From Tetracentron sinense (Eukaryota > Streptophyta > Magnoliopsida > Trochodendrales > Trochodendraceae), in contig CM026561.1 in NCBI GenBank assembly GCA_015143295.1, positions 36,956,875 through 37,020,874 of the forward strand: 64,000 nucleotides of DNA. The letters run 5' to 3'. The translations under genes were made by a program, and so were the position numbers. Positions 1 through 11,754 of this stretch are shown here, piece by piece. Numbering within the stretch: position 1 is the first letter of the stretch; each line of letters starts with the position of its first letter. The notes beneath the pieces are model-generated. The model was not told where the DNA came from and ran no database searches. It saw nothing but the letters and a program-made list of their open reading frames with translations.

Positions 1-1080
1 CGATAGGTATTGGTTTCGGCAATTTTATTTCCATGATTTTTTAATAGTTGGATGCTTGAGTCTTGATGACATCCCCCCAGTTTTTGGTTGGTCCTTAGCA
101 TGGTGTCAAAAATCAACTCAATTCCGCCGAAATTGACCGAATTGAGTTGACTTTCGTAGTCTCCAAAGCGAAATGCGCTTGTCATTTTAAAAAATAATTG
201 ACTTCGCAGTAAACTTCGATAGAAAAAAAAGTGTTAAGAAAATATAAAACTTCGGTGGAAGTTAACCGAAGTATACAAAAAAATTCTGTAAATTGAAAGG
301 CTTTTAAGTTTTAACTTAAAAGGATAATAGTTCTTGCTTTAAACTTACTTTCTTCATAAGGAAAGACATGTGTCCCTATCATTTTAAAAGAGTGTTGCTA
401 GCAATAACCTTGTTAAAAATTATAATTTTATTATTAGAACGTGGTTAGCATTAACCTTATTAAAAATTATAATTTTATGATTCTAATAATTTTGTTCTTA
501 GTATATTATGCCCATAAGGGCTTTTTACTAATATTAAAAAAGTAAATAATTTCATAATAATATTTCAAAAATTAAAATTATTTAACTACACTTCTTGATT
601 CAGTCCTGTAAAAACATTGAGTTTATCAATTACATATTGAAAAAAGGTTTAGAAACTAAATTTAATTTCAATTATATATCAACTTTAATGTGCATTCATA
701 AGTTTTTCAGGTTTTTAAAACAATTAACATGGATAATCATTGAAAAATAAGGTGAATACATATCCCTTTTACTTGACAAAGAGGATTTGACAATATAGAG
801 AAATATCAAGAAGAAATTATAGCTCAGAAAAGCAGACACGCATGTCACTTAACATGATTCTCACATTTAAGTACTACATGCTTGCATCAGTAATATAATT
901 TATGCTTTAGTATTGAATTTCTACAGTTTTATCTTAGATTTCCAATGTTTCCTTAAAGTTTCCTAAATTTCTTTAATTTTTACAAATTTTCTTAAACTTC
1001 CTTAAGCTTCCTCGAAACGTGTCAACTTCCTTAGCGGTCGAAGTTTATACCGAAGGTCCGAACCGAAGTTTAATACCTTG
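1..1080. mobile_element. Decayed hAT-type fragment (right end only)
   Basis: AT-rich non-coding DNA. Parts of it resemble the 5' non-coding unit of the hAT element at 11104-20436: the stretch around 500-770 with 'ttatgcccataagg' and 'aacatggataatcatt' recurs near 12290, 12960, 13300 and 15700. The segment ends at 1080 in TTTAATACCTTG, close to the right terminus of the large hAT (TTTAGAACCTTG). GAAGTT/ACCGAA motifs recur near the end, like subterminal repeats. No transposase is visible and the left end lies outside the window, so this is probably a deletion derivative. The boundary is inferred. Confidence 0.4.
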
Positions 1081-1217
1081 CTTCATGGTACTTATGCTTT
1101 CATCATGAACCTAGAGAGCCGAACCTAGTTGAGTTAGAATTTCTCATTGAGGAATTAAAAGATGTTTATGTTTCACCTTTTAATGCTAAATGCAAGGTTG
1201 GGAAACTTCTACCTAGC

Positions 1218-1281
1218 AGCAAGTTTTCTTCAAAATCAGTTTTCAAAGTAGCAAGTTTTCTTCAAAATCAGTTTTCAAAGT
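1218..1281. repeat. Perfect 32-bp tandem duplication
   Basis: The 32-bp unit starting AGCAAGTTTTCTTC at 1218-1249 is repeated without change at 1250-1281. No function is apparent. Confidence 0.85.
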
Positions 1282-1317
1282 CATTATCAATTCATTGACC
1301 ACCCTCATGTATATTTA

Positions 1318-1712
1318 GGTACTTGACTTTGTAGGGGTGTATAAGGGACCAACAGCCCTCCATAAGTTGGACCCTTTTGGAGTAGTTGAGTGGGTTTACC
1401 CTTATGGCCCCTTAGCGGTAGCCATAGGTCTGATTGTGTGTGTGTTTATCTGTTATTCCCACAAACCAATGTTCAAAAAAAGAATCCGCTAAGTGGCTAA
1501 GTGTTACACTCCCTTGTTTAGTCCCACATCGGGTGGGTACTTGACTTTGCAAGGGTGTGTAACAGTATAAGGGACCAACAACCCTCAATAAGTTAGGCCC
1601 TTTTGGAGTGGTTGATTGGGTTTACCCTTGTGACACCTTGGTGGTAACCATAGGTCTAATTGTGTGCATGTGTTTAGGTGTTATTCCCACAAACCAATGT
1701 TAAAAAAAAAAA
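1318..1712 (+). repeat. Two direct repeats with A-rich 3' ends (SINE- or TRIM-like)
   Basis: Units at about 1318-1482 and 1537-1712 are clearly homologous: both start GGTACTTGACTTTG and share 'ataagggaccaaca' and 'attcccacaaaccaatgtt'. Both finish in a run of A. Between them lies AGTCCCACATCG (1520-1531), which matches the plant snRNA upstream sequence element. Tandem units with A tails suggest a SINE-like or TRIM-like element. No pol III A/B boxes or clear LTR ends could be assigned. Confidence 0.45.
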
Positions 1713-1719
1713 TTAGAAG

Positions 1720-1950
1720 CATTTGGTTATGGATCTTAGTAAGGTCAACACATGTTATGCTCTTCAAAGTGAAGGAAGAACAAGATGCTTTCTCCCCACA
1801 TTTGTATGAAACTATGATGTACAAAAAGGATGTTGAATCAATTAACGACATCTTTATTTATTGTGAGGTGGCGAGGGCGACATGGTATGATTTTTTTGGC
1901 TTAGGGGAGTTCGCCTTTATTTTTTATGGTAAGTCAAAATATATATATAA
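1720..1950 (+). pseudogene. LINE zf-RVT remnant
   Basis: The plus-strand frame contains KKDVESINDIFIYCEVARAT, which resembles the zinc-binding reverse-transcriptase (zf-RVT) region at the end of plant L1-type LINE ORF2 (pattern C..C..E...H...HC..A...W). The first cysteines are not visible and neither RT nor endonuclease is attached. It is a short decayed fragment. Confidence 0.5.
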
Positions 1951-2727
1951 GAAAAGAAAGATACAAAGGAGTTCACAAGTAAGTGAACTAAAAAAAGAAA
2001 AGGAAAAAGAGAATACAAGTATACAACTACCCTCATAACTCGAAATAACACAACTCATAAAATAGAATGGACAGACAACTCAAAATATCTCATAGTAGAG
2101 CCCCAAGCTACGAGAAGCTGATTGGTTGCGGACCAAACTCTCTCCATTGGAGAAACAAGATTATTGAAAACTATCTTATTCCTCTCCTCTCATATAGACC
2201 AGCAAATAGATCACGGAAGAAGGCTCCACAAGACATATATATATATATATATATGAGATTGTCCAACTTACTCGTGCCCCAGTTGGAGGTGAAGTGCCCA
2301 AAGGAACACAGGAAGACCCAATATACCCCCAACCGGGACTGGAATTGATCCCAAATCACTCTAGTGAAAGGACGATCGATAGCAAATGATCCACCGATTC
2401 TTGCACGGATAGGCACAAGAAGCACTGGTTTGCCATCCTCCATCCACCACATTTTAAATGATCGTATGTGAGAATTTTGTCAACACTATTGTCCAAAGGG
2501 AGAATGATAACTTACACGAGATTCCATGGTTCAATGAAAAGGAAGAGAAGGACTAATCTGAAAGTACTATAGAAATTATCTCATTGTAAACCGACCTTTG
2601 TTATCCTTGCCTCCTTGGGGAGTTGAACTTTCTTCTCCCCTGAATAGTTGAAGTGGATTCTCCAAGGAGAAATGGATAATGGGAGTGTGTGACTTAAAGT
2701 CTTAAACTACTAATTGGGCTGTGCAGA
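1951..2727. other. No gene recognised
   Basis: Short open frames on both strands lack recognisable motifs. A (TA)n run lies at about 2236-2253. The DNA is interrupted at 2728-2732 by the target site (TATAT) of the Ty3/gypsy element. Confidence 0.5.
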
Positions 2728-2732
2728 TATAT

Positions 2733-4622
2733 TTTCACGACCCAAAATACCCCTTAGGAGTTAAGATACTTTGGCTCATGACTTCTGCTGTTAAATTAAA
2801 CCATCCTATAAAAGAATACAAGGCATACTACAGCGGAAGCTAAAACTTTATACAATAAACAGTATTCCAAGAGTTTATTTACAGCAAAATCAAAAGTAAG
2901 AGTGAACATGCCCACTCTTCAAAAGTATACACATTCTCTCTTTCTTCTGACACTTAGAAATAAGCCTCGTAAGGCCATATGTCCAAATCTCTAGTCTTCA
3001 CCTGAGGCTCCACCGTAGACTCCTCATCATAGTCTTCCTCAACCCATGGATCGGGAGCACATATATCAAAAGTAGCACCTGTCAACATTAAATGTACGGC
3101 TGAGTATTGAAACACTTAGCGAGTACAAACTAATAGCTAAGAATGATAATAAACATGTTATGGCTTGCATGTAAAATAACACAATTCACTCATAATTATG
3201 CATGAATTGAAATACTAACCCATTCTTAAAAATCACATGTGCATGTTTATGTAATCATACATATAAACTTACTTTCGTATTTTGAAAACATGCTTGTTGT
3301 TCGTAAAACATGGTTCTTGTTTTGTGGAAATCATGCATATCTTATTTTTGTTCTTGTCGTGCGTGAATCATGCTTACTTGGCTTGTGAGCCAGATGTTAA
3401 TGCCTTGAAACGACTTGAAGTCGGGCATGTAAATATCCTTCACCGAATTGACACAAATAGGTCACCAACATCATTGACCAACCCTTACGTTTGACATTAT
3501 CAATGTTTTTGATCCTTGAAGCCTAGAACTAAGATCTTAGACATTATCCTTGAAGCCTAGTATTACAATCTTGGACTTGTCTTGCATAAACCAATTTTAT
3601 TTCCTTTCTATAGTATGAAAAACTGTGAAGAACTATAATTTATAGAAATCTTAATCATGAAATATATGCATATTTATAAATTAACCAAATCTCAATTATG
3701 TAATGCATACGTATGCATAATCATGTATCTATAAAACTATAAACATAGAAACATGCTTATGGAATTCAATTACAGTAAAAACATAACAAGAATTATGGGT
3801 AATTACCATAATACAGAACAATTCAACTCCAATTCATGTTTAAAAATAACAAAGCTAGATAGTAGGATGTATTTACCTTGCTTTCCCCTTTTCCTTTCCT
3901 TTCCTTTTCCTCTTTTCTCTTTCTTCTCCTCTTCTTCTCTACATTAGTTTATTGCTTACTGTTACTGTACACAGTGTACTTGTTTTGCTGTTTGGAGATA
4001 ACAACAATAAAACAACAGAGTTTTTAAACTCTTAAAAGTAGTCTACGTGTGGGTGGGCTCACTACCACCCAATACATATCTTTAAGATATCTTATTTACC
4101 ATATAACCCTTCTGCTTAATCTTTATTACACTTAAGTCCTTAAACCCAAATTAGTTATTATTAGCTTCCTTAATCATTATTTAGTGAATTAATTACTTAC
4201 TAATTATAATTATTAGTAAAAATTAACCTTTATTATACTTCTATAACTTATCTTATTTACAAATTAACCCTCTCTCTTAACCTTTATTATACTTAAGCCC
4301 TTAATCTCAATTTAGACTATAATTAACACCTTAATCATTGATTAACCGACTAATTACTCACTAATTATAATTAGTAATAAAAAAATAATATATTTTTTAA
4401 TCTCTCTAAACCCTTTTCTACATTAGACTGGTCATTTCCTGTTACTGTCAGATTTTAGAAATTCTGCTCCGATTGATCGATATTGTGATATGAAGTCTAA
4501 AGTCTTAGGGTCTCTTAAGATCACACCTTCCACTATGTATATATATAATCTTCACTCATAAATTTACTATCTTTAGGTACTAATAATACATTCTTTAGAT
4601 AGTCAAAAGTTGGGTCATTACA
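2733..4622 (-). repeat. Left LTR (3' LTR) of the Tekay-like element
   Basis: Direct repeat of 10382-11103 plus 20445-21716, about 1.9 kb. The right copy begins TGTCACGACCC, while here the second base is T (TTTCACGACCC). Both end GTCATTACA. This copy retains the uninterrupted sequence (AAATATCCTTCACC near 3430) at the point where the right LTR received the hAT. A pyrimidine tract (about 3885-3942) is shorter than in the right copy. Confidence 0.93.
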
Positions 4623-4635
4623 TTCTACCCTCCTT
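4623..4635 (-). other. Polypurine tract of the Tekay-like element
   Basis: On the minus strand AAGGAGGGTAGAA lies directly upstream of the 3' LTR, the position of the plus-strand primer in LTR retrotransposons. Confidence 0.8.
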
Positions 4636-4682
4636 ACAGAAATTTCGTCATCGAAATTAGGACAACACATACATAATAGAAA

Positions 4683-5740
4683 CTAAGCAAACAAGTGGGG
4701 ATACATTTTTTGTACTTCATCTTCATGCTCCCACGTAGCTTCTTCAGTTGAATGGTGTTGCCAACAAACAAGAACCAAAGAAATGGTCTTGTTTCTCAAA
4801 ACTTGATCTCTCTTATCCAAAATTTGAACAGGCTGCTCAACTAAAGTGAGATCTTTTCGGATTTCTAATGAATCCAAGTCAATGACATAAGATGGATCTG
4901 AGATATACTTTCGGAGCATGGAAACATGAAACACATTGTGTACTTCAGCCATGTGAGGTGATAAGGCCACCGGTAAGCAACCTCACCAACTCTAGTGACG
5001 ATTTCAAATGGCCCCACATACCTTGGGCTGAGTTTGTCTCTCTTGCCAAATCTTATTACACCATTCATTAGCGAAATCTTGACAAAAACATAATCTCCAA
5101 TATGAAATTCAAGATCTCTCCTACGAGTGTCGTTATAACTTTTTTGTCGGCTCTGGGCAGTCAACAATCTCTCATTGATGATTTTGACTATACCTACAGT
5201 CTTTCAATTAATTCGGGACCCAAAATTTTTCTCTCACCAACATCATCCCAGTACAGAGGAGATCTGCAACTTCTTCCATACAGAGCCTCAAAAGGTGCCA
5301 TTTGGATGCTCGCCTGATAACTATTATTATAAGCGAACTCAACCAAAGGCAAGTGGTCCTCCCAACTGCCCTGAAAATCTAGCATGCAAGCTCTGAGCAT
5401 ATCCTCTATAATTTGGTTCACCCTCTTAGTCTGCCCATCTGTTTGAGGATGAAAGGCGGTGCTAAAGTCCAGATGAAAACCCATAGCTTTCTGAAAAGTT
5501 TTCCAAAATCTAGAAATAAACCTCGGATCCCTGTCTGACACAATACTTACAGGCACCCCATACAGCCGAACCACTTCCTTGACGTATAATGCAACAAGTT
5601 GATTGAGCTGCAAGTATTCTATACAGAATAAAGTGTGCGGACTTTGTCAACCTGTCAACGCAACCCATATTGCATCTGATTTCTTTACTATTCGGGGCAA
5701 ACCAACTATGAAATCCATAGAGATATTCTCTCATTTCCAT
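4683..5740 (-). pseudogene. Integrase core and chromodomain (Tekay-like pol, broken)
   Basis: Minus-strand pieces in different frames cover integrase and its C-terminus. [11 protein letters not shown] holds the first catalytic Asp and SDRDPRF the second. [13 protein letters not shown] has Lys where the third catalytic residue, Glu, is expected (Glu to Lys, a G-to-A change). Next come an integrase tail with GPFEI, then a chromodomain-type end (PVQILDKRDQ, EEATWEHED, YPHLFA). Frame changes fall near 5600, 5190 and 4950. The chromodomain in this family targets insertion to modified histones. The broken frames and lost Glu mean no active integrase. Confidence 0.88.
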
Positions 5741-6218
5741 TTCGGAATAGGGAGGGGCTGCAAAAGACTTGCAGGCCTCTGATGCTCAGTGTTAACCTGT
5801 TGATAAACTAAGCATCTCGATACATATTTTGTCACTTTCTGCTTCATGTTTTGCCATCAAAAGTGCCTTTTTAAATTCTGATACATCTTCGTACTTTCCG
5901 GATGTACCATATATTTAGACCGGTGAGCCTTGTTCAAGATTTCCTGCCTTAACTTCTCATTGGCTGGTACACAAAGACGACCTTTGAATGTGATAGCACC
6001 ATTACAATTCAAAGCAAATTCTTGATTGCTGCTATTTACCTACTTATCTCGATATGCGAGCAACTCTTCATCTGAACTTTGCAGTTCTTGGATCTTGTCC
6101 AAGTTATAAGGCCTGACTGTGATATTAACCACCACGGGCCCAAAGGTGGAAATATTGAAACTGGTATCAAAATTGGATATATCTTTCAACAACTTCCACT
6201 CCTGCACCATCATATGAG

Positions 6219-7500
6219 CTAGGACCCAAGTGGTTTCCTGCTCAGAGCATCTGCCACTACATTCGCTTTACCTGGATGGTACTGGATAGAGCAATCGTAG
6301 TCCTTCATGAACTCCATCCATCGACGCTGCCTTAAATTCAGCTCCTTTTGGAAAAATAGATATTTTAAGCTCTTGGTATCCGTGAACACATCGAACTGTT
6401 TCCCATACAAATAATGCTGCCAATCTTCAGCACAGAGACTACTGCTGCAAGCTCCAAATCATGAGTGAGCTAGTTTTTTTCATGGTCCTTCAATTACCGA
6501 GAAACATAGACATTGACCTTCCTGTGCTGCATTAAAACACATCCTAACCCAACATGTGAGACATCATTGTAAACTACAAATCCGCCACTCCCAATGACAT
6601 TGTGAGAATAGAGGCTATAGTCAATCGCTTCTTCAATTTCATGAAGCTCATCTCGCACTGATCACTCCAAGTAAACTTAGCGTTCTTCCGTGTCAAATAC
6701 GTAAGCGGTGCCGCTAAGCTGGGGAATCCTTCAACAAGACGCCGGTAATAACCTGCTAGACCGAGAAAACTACGAATCTCGGTAACACTCTTGGGCCTTT
6801 CCCAATTCATTATTGCTTCTATCTTTGCAGGATTAACTGGGATACCTTCAGCAGATACAACATGACCTAGGAATGCCATTTTCTCTAACCAGAACTCACA
6901 CTTAGCTTGGCATACAAGCTATTTTCTCGAAGAGTCTGTAGTATGAGTCTAAGATCTCGATCATGATCATCCTGTGTTATGGAGTATACTAGGATATCAT
7001 CCACAAAGACAATCACGCATCAATCAAGAGATGATCTGAAAACTCAATTAATCAGATTTATAAAAGCAGCCGACGCATTTGTTAAACCGAAAGGCATGAC
7101 AAAGAACTCGTAGTGTCCATACCGAGTCCTGAATGCAGTCTTGGGAACATCTTCTACCTTGATCTTCAACTAATGATAGCCAGATTCAAATCAATCTTTG
7201 AGAAGAATCTGGCTCCCCGCAACTGATCAAATAAATCGTCTATCCGAGGTAATGGATAACGATTCTTGATTATAACCTTGTTCAACTGCCTATAGTCGAT
7301 GCACATTCTCATCGACCCATCCTTTGTTTCATGAAGAGTACTGGAGTTCCCCATGGTGACACACTCGGTCGGATGAAACTGAGATGCTGCAACTCTTCTA
7401 ACTGTTCCTTCAACTCCTTAAGTTCAATTGGGGCCATCCTGTATGGAGCCCTAGAGATTGGAGTTGTTCCTGGAGCAAGTTCTATGGCAAACTCAATTAC
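6219..7500 (-). pseudogene. Reverse transcriptase and RNase H (Tekay-like pol, broken)
   Basis: RT fingers are recognisable from [20 protein letters not shown] and FFSKIDL (7166-7354). The catalytic box is FVDD at 6996-7007, a variant of YVDD. The thumb/connection region has [11 protein letters not shown] and [10 protein letters not shown] (6574-6879). RNase H has [11 protein letters not shown] and [14 protein letters not shown] (6219-6410). The parts sit in different frames separated by stops, so no continuous protein can be made. Domain order PR-RT-RH-IN matches Ty3/gypsy. Confidence 0.9.
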
Positions 7501-7993
7501 CCGACTGGAGGTAACCCTGACAAGTCTTCAGGAAACACATCCAGATACTCACTCACAATTGGAATAGCTGAGGAGTTCTTTACTTCTAGGTTAGACATAC
7601 TTAAAGCTGCAAGATGAGCTATGTCTTTCCTCCTTAGCCCTCGAAAATGAAATGGTTTAATTCTTTCTGGCTTAAAATCTACTATCTTCTCATAACAAGC
7701 CACATGCCCGTGATGAGTAGCGAGCTAATCCATCCCAAGAATGACATCAAAATCTTGAAACTCAAGGAGGATCAAATCAACCGGCAAGTCATGCTGTCTA
7801 ACTTGGATAATACAATTTCTAAATACTCGATCTGCAATCACTGACTTGCCTAGCGGAGTCGAGATAGCCAACTCACGTTTTAACTGACTAGACTCTACTG
7901 AAAACCCCTTGGCAAAGCTAGGTGAGACAAATGAATGAGTGGATCCTGCGTTGATCAATACTCGAGCATAACACTCATTTACTAGCAATGTGC
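7497..7993 (-). pseudogene. Retropepsin-type protease and linker to RT (broken)
   Basis: Read on the minus strand from the splice acceptor at 7993. The active-site region is LINAGSTHSF, where this family normally has Asp first (D-T/S-G), so the catalytic Asp is Asn here (GAC to AAC). The flap side has VILGMD followed by a stop where Trp is usual (TGG to TAG). The linker contains VDFKPE and PFHFRGLRR. The protease would cleave Gag-Pol in the virus-like particle. Joining 7993 to 8133 across the intron keeps the frame with Gag. Confidence 0.85.
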
Positions 7994-8132
7994 CTGAGTA
8001 TTAAAATTTACTATATGTCAAACAAGTAAAATCAAACATCCATAAAGTATAATTAACATGGTTATATACATACATAATATGTCACATATCATTAATATTT
8101 TTATAATTTTGACAATTGGAATTTATACGTAC
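7994..8132 (-). other. Probable 139-bp intron at the gag-protease boundary
   Basis: On the minus strand the donor is G|GTACGT at 8133/8132 and the acceptor is ACTCAG|GC at 7994/7993. Between them is very AT-rich DNA typical of plant introns. Removing it joins the Gag tail (SDAVVQ) to the protease start (GTLLVNECYARV) with no frame change and restores the usual family order. If the intron is retained, translation meets TAA after about ten codons, giving Gag alone. Splicing is inferred and has not been observed. Confidence 0.7.
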
Positions 8133-9405
8133 CCTGCACAACAGCGTCAGATGTCTGTGCATCCTGCTCTGTCATGGCAAACACCTTGCCCTAAGTAGCC
8201 TGGTGAGATGGTTGTGAGGACTGCGGAGGTCTAGATGTTTGTGTTGACCCCTGCTGAAAAGGCTGTTGAAATAGAGGTCTACCTCCCTGAGACTGTGCTA
8301 GCATCTGTCTATGCGGACAATCCTTGATCTGATGGCCCTGGCCACCACAATGGAAACATCCTCTTGAAAGTCTCCTACACTCTCCAGCCGGATGTCTCTT
8401 CTCACAATATGTGCAAGGCTTATATGTAAATGAAGAGGATACAGGCGGTGCATATTTCATAGGCTGTGGAGCAGTGGGGCGGAACTGTGAATTCATCGGC
8501 CTAGGAGCCTCTGGAGCAAAAGGATGAGGAGCTGATGAATAAGAAGGACGAGGGGCTTGCTATGAAAATAGAGGCCTCTGCGACTGTACTGGCCCTGAAG
8601 TTTGATACTGACCAGTCCGAGCCCTCTTCTCTAGCTGTGAAGAGCCACTGCTCTGTCCTCGACTCATATCCCTTCTCTTGAAAAACTTCTCGGAGTTAAT
8701 TTCCGCCAAGTGAACCTTATCCACTACTTCTGGATAAGTCTTATGTCTAAACATAGAGACCCTGTCTCTAATGTATCCCTTCAGGCATCTCTCAAACTTT
8801 CTTGCTTTCATAGCCTCTGTGACTATCATGTGCGGAGCAAATCACTGCAACTCTGAAAACTTCGCTTTATACCCTGCTACTGACATATTACCTTGCTCCA
8901 AGGTAATGAATTTCATTTCTTTCTTCTCTCTAATCCCTACCAGAAAATACTTCTTGTAGAATACATCCAAAAACTCTCCCCAAGACCACTCTTGTTCTGG
9001 TTAGGTCAAATCCCTGGTTCGACTAGCAGACAACCACCAATGGTCGGCTTCTCCCTCCATCATGAAAGCTGCCCATACAACTCTTTTTGCCTCAGTGGGC
9101 TGCAATACCGAGAACAACTTCTCTAACTGCCTAATCCATGCCTCTGCTATTGCATGATTAGTAGTGCCATCGAAAATTGGAGGCCTCATCCTCTTGAATA
9201 CCACGATCCCTGCCTGTGCTCTAGTAGGGTGAGGTACAGGCATAGCAATTGGAATTGGCACTGCTGCAGGCTGTCTCTCTGTAAATACATTCATTGCTCG
9301 GGCAATTGACCCCAAAATCCGAGTCAGATTAGGTTGCTCTTCTTCTACTGGACTCTCCCTCTCAGATCTCCTGGTATAAACTCTAACTTCACGACTCATG
9401 TTCAA
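8133..9405 (-). pseudogene. Gag (nucleocapsid), Tekay-like, broken
   Basis: It begins at ATG (9405, MNMSREVRVYTRR) and runs to the splice donor. The retrotransposon Gag core includes RPPIFDGTTN, AWIRQLEKLF, KRVVWAAFMMEGEADHWW and FKRRDMSRGQ. A zinc knuckle CFHCGGQGHQIKDC (C-X2-C-X4-H-X4-C) lies near 8340, followed by a Gln/Pro/Ser-rich tail. Stops interrupt the frame near 9001, 8848, 8560 and 8191; several fit single C-to-T changes (for example TAG for CAG at 8191). Gag forms the cytoplasmic particle that packages element RNA. Confidence 0.88.
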
Positions 9406-9720
9406 CTCTTGAGATGATTAACAATTCATGAGTCGAGAGATAACGAATGTTTACTATTAATGAAATGAAACTGAATGTATTTGCAAATTTGATAACAAAA
9501 GAAATATTTCATTCATTTCATCTTTATATTTACAATAACTACACCACTTACAACATACTATATTACGCTATCCCAAAACATCACGTAAACTGTACATATA
9601 TTTACACCAAAAAGTAAACTAAGTGACAAGAATACTGAATAGGACATCTCCTATACTCCAAAATGATATAGATGTACTACAGTCTTCCTTCACAGCCTAT
9701 ACTAGAACTGATATCTACAT

Positions 9721-10074
9721 CTAAACTGAAGTAGACTGGCCACTCTCAGTCTCTCCCTGAATTGTACTAGCTTCATTCTTTATCTTCAATAGTGCCTGCT
9801 TAAGGCCTTTCAAAATCCTCCGACCTTCTCGAGTAGTAAGCCTTCTAAGAGGCAAAGGTGGAGGTGAAGGTGTAGGTGTCCAGTCAGTACCATCCGGATT
9901 GATCCGAACAGTCTTCGGTGTGATCTCACTCAATAGTGGATGAGCTAAACTCATCCACTCCGGATAACGCCACAATAATATTGCCCTCATCTGTCTAAAC
10001 TCTGCCCAATCTTGCTTGGTGGGCGTACGGTGCATCAACGACATCTCTGCATATAAACAAAATTTCCAAATCAC
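9721..10074 (-). CDS. Small extra ORF between PBS and gag, unknown function
   Basis: An open frame of 117 residues lies upstream of gag and downstream of the primer site. It is intact although the rest of the element is broken. The protein is charged, with a Pro-rich middle (TPTPSPPPLPLRR) and a Lys/Arg-rich helix-like stretch after it. I recognise no domain. It may be a leader ORF, an alternative Gag N-terminal exon, or chance. Its start ATG is not certain because the frame may extend through an intron. Confidence 0.4.
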   Translation of the reverse strand: MIWKFCLYAEMSLMHRTPTKQDWAEFRQMRAILLWRYPEWMSLAHPLLSEITPKTVRINPDGTDWTPTPSPPPLPLRRLTTREGRRILKGLKQALLKIKNEASTIQGETESGQSTSV

Positions 10075-10365
10075 TCTATGATTTCAAAATATGTCATGTA
10101 CATTAATACCTCTAACTATAAATCAGAAACATATAAATAGGAATCAGTACGTACTAAGGTCAATTTCTCATGTGTATTATTCTTAAGTTTAATTTGTTAT
10201 GATGATGATTGCACTAAGGTATATACATAATGATATCAACATACATGCATTTCCTAGCGTGACTAAGTTTATTCATTTTCGGTCAAGTATTAACCGACTA
10301 GGACTAAGACTAACTGATTAGTCTTATACTTGGAATACGACTTCGAATACGGACCTAATGCATTT

Positions 10366-10377
10366 GCTCTGATACCA
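10366..10377 (-). other. Primer binding site, tRNA-iMet type
   Basis: On the minus strand TGGTATCAGAGC is complementary to the 3' end of plant initiator tRNA-Met. It lies four bases inside the 5' LTR end at 10382. Confidence 0.92.
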
Positions 10378-10381
10378 CCTC

Positions 10382-11103
10382 TGTCACGACCCAAAATACC
10401 CCTTAGGAGTTAGATACTTTGGCTCATGACTTGTCCTGTTAAATTAAACCATCCTGTAAAAGAATACAAGACATACTATAATGGAAGCTAAAACGTTATA
10501 CAATAAATAGTATTCCAAGAGTTTATTTACAGTAAAACCAAAAGTAAGAGTGGACATGCCCACTCTTCAAAAGTATACATAATCTCTCTTTCTTCTGACA
10601 CTCAGAAATAAGCCTCGTAAGACTATATGTCCAAATCTCTAGCCTCCACCTGAGGCTCTACCGTAGATTCCTCCTCACCATAATCTTCCTCAACCCATGG
10701 ACCGGGAGCACATATATCAAAAGTAGCACCTGCCGACATCAAATGTACGGCTGAGTATTGAAACACTCAGCGAGTACAAACTAATAGCTAACAATGATAA
10801 TAAACATGTCATGGTTTGCATGTAAAATAACACAATTCACTCATAATTATGCATGAATTGAAATACTAACCCATTCTTAAAAATCACATGTGCATGTTGA
10901 TGTAATCGTACTTTAAACTTACTTTTCGTATTTTGAAAACATGCTTGTTGTTCGTAAAACATGGTTCTTGTTTTGTGGAAATCATGCATATCTTATTTTT
11001 GTTCTTGTCGTGCGTGAATCATGCTTACTTGGCTTGTAATACTTGCTTGTGAGCCAGATGTTAGTGCCTTGAAACGACTTGAAGTTGGGATTGTAAATAC
11101 CCT
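10382..11103 (-). repeat. Right LTR (5' LTR), first part
   Basis: Homologous to 2733-3437 of the left LTR, starting TGTCACGACCC. It is cut at 11103 by the hAT insertion; the last eight bases, AATACCCT (11096-11103), are the first copy of the hAT target duplication. Confidence 0.93.
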
Positions 11104-11754
11104 CAAGGTTCATAATATCGAAAATATCGGCGATATATCGCCGATATTTTTCGGTATCGTTGAAGACCGATGCATCGACACCCTGTTTAAAAAAAATACA
11201 CAGTATCGGTTGGTATCGTCGATATATCTCCGATATCGGCGATATATCGACGATACCATACCGATATCGACCAAAAGCAGATGAGTCCCATCCAAATCAG
11301 AGATTCGGTCAGGGTTCCCCTTTTTTTTCGCATGCGCAAGCATCCATCCAAAAAAAGAAAAAGAAAATCAGTACTAACTACAAAAAACCCGTGAGTGGTG
11401 TCCCATTCATTGTCTTTAAATTTGAAAAAACCTACGTATCATTCATGCAATTGCGATCTTTAGAATTCACACTCTGGATATCTTCGATTTAGTAGAAAAA
11501 AAAGGGGGGGGGGGTTGATTTAGAAGAAAGAAGAAGGAAGAAGGAGGAAGGAGGAAGAAGAGGCCAGAGGGTACCTGAGCCAGCCCACTGTCGCCGTCCA
11601 TCGTCGTCTTTGCAGTCACCGTCGCCATTGCCAAACGTCCAAACCCAAGTTAAGGTTCTTCCTTGCCCCTAGGCTCCTCTCTGCGTGTCTTTTTTTTTGG
11701 TTCTGTTCTGTGATTGTTCTGTGATCTGAAGTCTACGATTTCTTCTGATAAGCT

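Noticed and set aside
1520-1531. A genuine snRNA gene at the USE-like motif
   Set aside because: No TATA box at the required spacing and no U-snRNA-like sequence downstream.
4865-5396. Plus-strand ORFs of 71-73 residues over the integrase region
   Set aside because: Opposite strand of recognisable integrase. No motif of their own.
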